Part shown: piece after piece, positions 32,157 to 32,824 of the stretch
How positions within the stretch are numbered: position 1 is the stretch's first letter
How the letters are laid out: every line of letters starts with the position of its first letter
Source: Oscillospiraceae bacterium
GTDB lineage: Bacteria > Bacillota > Clostridia > Oscillospirales > Oscillospiraceae
DNA: 32,824 nucleotides
Direction: 5' to 3'
Assembly: GCA_031261325.1 (NCBI GenBank)
Contig: JAISKH010000003.1
Span: 1-32,824, forward strand
The notes under the pieces: model-generated
Told to the model about the DNA's origin: nothing
Database searches by the model: none
What the model saw: the letters and a program-made list of their open reading frames with translations, nothing else
Made by a program: the position numbers and the translations under genes

Positions 32157-32390
32157 ATGAATGAGAACGTAAAAAAGCTAGAGAAAAATTTGTTCGGTGA
32201 TTTGTTTGACTGGATTGACAAGGAACCTAAACCCAAGGAATTTTCAGTAGAGGACGAGCGCAAACAGTATGCTAAGGAACTTGGCATTGACCTCGATGAG
32301 CTTGAAGAATCCTTGGTGGGTGATTTGTACAAGTGGGATTATAAAGCTAAAGAACGGGAATTACTTAAAGAATTGGGGATTGGTGACTAA
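32157..32390 (+). CDS. Small charged protein with internal repeat, function unknown
   Basis: A 77-residue protein. ATG 32157 follows AGAGGTG and lies one base after the HTH gene stop. Two halves resemble each other: LEKNLFGDLFDW ... YAKELGID and LEESLVGDLYKW ... LLKELGIGD, so the protein arose by duplication of a unit of about 37 residues. Highly charged, no membrane segment, no known family recognised. Its stop overlaps the next start (TAATG). Confidence 0.7.
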   Translation: MNENVKKLEKNLFGDLFDWIDKEPKPKEFSVEDERKQYAKELGIDLDELEESLVGDLYKWDYKAKERELLKELGIGD

Positions 32391-32596
32391 TGGGTAAGCG
32401 TAAAGTAGTTGCCCCGCCCAAGCTTACCAAGGCTGAACAAGCTAGAAAAGCTCGACAGGCTGAATTGCTCATAGAGTTTGCGGAAATGGAACGCAAGTAT
32501 GAAGAGGAACACGGGCATAAGCTCGGGGAAAGCGTCTTGAAGAAATACTCCGCTGATGATTATGAGGACAACGAACCAGAGTATGAGGACGAGTAA
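32390..32596 (+). CDS. Small protein with basic N-terminus and acidic C-terminus
   Basis: A 68-residue protein. MGKRKVVAPPKLTKAEQARKARQ is strongly basic, followed by a helical ELLIEFAEMERKYEEEHG and an acidic tail (DDYEDNEPEYEDE). It could bind nucleic acid with the basic end. Translation is coupled to the previous gene by TAATG. No family is recognised. Confidence 0.65.
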   Translation: MGKRKVVAPPKLTKAEQARKARQAELLIEFAEMERKYEEEHGHKLGESVLKKYSADDYEDNEPEYEDE

Positions 32597-32601
32597 ATTT
32601 T

Positions 32602-32685
32602 ATGATTTATAAGCTCGTTTTTAATTCGATTGGGATTGTTGTTGACGCAATTAAAGCATTTTCAAGTCCCTTTTGCAAGTTTTAA
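32602..32685 (+). CDS. Possible 27-residue hydrophobic peptide
   Basis: Reads MIYKLVFNSIGIVVDAIKAF then SSPFCKF. It starts 5 bp after the previous stop and is amphipathic to hydrophobic, but lacks a clear ribosome binding site and ends where the iteron-like repeats begin. It may be chance. Confidence 0.2.
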   Translation: MIYKLVFNSIGIVVDAIKAFSSPFCKF

Positions 32686-32687
32686 GA

Positions 32688-32750
32688 GCTATTAAACGGC
32701 ATTTAAGTGCTATTAAACGGCATTTAACGCCTATTTAAGAGCTTTTAACG
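32688..32750 (+). repeat. Iteron-like 21-bp direct repeats
   Basis: GCTATTAAACGGCATTTAA at 32688-32706 and again, identical, at 32709-32727; a degenerate third copy (CCTATTTAAGAGCTTTTAACG) at 32730-32750. The period is 21 bp, two helical turns. Such arrays bind replication initiators in plasmids and some integrative elements. Confidence 0.65.
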
Positions 32751-32756
32751 TGGGGC

Positions 32757-32797
32757 GGTCAGTTCTGACCCCGCGCTCCGCGAGTGCTCCGCGCGGG
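32757..32797. repeat. GC-rich hairpins beside the iteron-like array
   Basis: GGTCAG-TT-CTGACC (32757-32770) and CCCGCGC (32770-32776) with GCGCGGG (32791-32797). An AT-rich iteron array next to GC-rich stem-loops is typical of replication or transfer origins. Confidence 0.5.
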
Positions 32798-32824
32798 CGT
32801 TCTAGCCGCCTCATACGCGATTTA

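Larger units (their letters stand above)
27786..32824. mobile_element. Integrated genomic island (left part; right end outside window)
   Basis: It starts at the tRNA-Arg 3' half. Inside, base composition becomes clearly richer in A and T, genes are short and overlapping, and contents are typical of mobile DNA: HEPN/MNT, a serine recombinase with an upstream recombination-like site, small unknown proteins, a long non-coding regulatory stretch and iteron-like repeats. No tyrosine integrase, relaxase or Rep gene is visible; the enzyme for tRNA-site integration would be expected to the right. Confidence 0.75.

Overview
The window looks like the chromosome of an anaerobic, fairly GC-rich member of the Bacillota (Clostridia-like). 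The main signs are a perfect CIRCE operator in front of groES-groEL, AGGAGG-type ribosome binding sites, a giant S-layer-homology (SLH) surface protein, a VPKTG sortase substrate, InlB-type repeats, a Firmicutes-style response regulator/kinase/FtsX-ABC cassette and an anaerobe-type hybrid cluster protein. No species can be named from sequence reading alone.

Layout. 1-2570: the end of an ABC exporter with a Gly-rich tail, a membrane-anchored protein with an excisionase-like domain, larE, a small Cys-rich protein and a hairpin-dense intergenic stretch. 2571-5418: a VOC/glyoxalase-like gene (minus strand), then CIRCE-groES-groEL. 5420-8549 (minus strand): an alanine-heptad coiled-coil protein and two tandem paralogous XRE regulators. 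8686-13407 (plus strand): response regulator, a histidine kinase with no membrane segment, an ABC ATPase and an 8-TM FtsX permease; three 11-bp-phased direct repeats sit where the -35 of the ABC promoter should be. 13423-24807 (minus strand): a 3031-residue surface protein (signal peptide, C-type-lectin-like domain, 13+5+1 InlB-type repeats, three SLH domains) and a 677-residue sortase substrate. 25023-27671: a divergent MerR-type regulator and hcp.

At 27786-27830 lies only the 3' half of a tRNA-Arg(CCG) gene, cut at the anticodon loop. To its right base composition drops and gene style changes. I read this as the left boundary of an integrated mobile element that runs past the right end of the window. 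The element carries a HEPN/MNT toxin-antitoxin pair, a Hin-like serine recombinase with a hix/res-like 26-bp site just upstream, a chain of overlapping small genes that includes a 19-codon ORF, about 1.2 kb of non-coding DNA with several inverted repeats, and a second operon behind a strong promoter. That operon has a leader with mutually exclusive hairpins and a four-codon ORF (MTWY), then an HTH protein and two small charged proteins. It is followed by 21-bp iteron-like repeats and GC-rich hairpins at the window edge.

How the parts may work together (inference): the RR/HK/ABC set is probably a self-contained detoxification or signalling module in which the transporter may do the sensing; the two surface proteins are anchored by different routes but share InlB-type repeats; the island keeps itself with HEPN/MNT and the resolvase. 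No element in the window can be declared a new system from sequence alone. The best candidates for follow-up are the tRNA-bounded island with its leader/micro-ORF operon and iterons, the phased operator of the ABC cassette, and the lectin-headed giant SLH protein.
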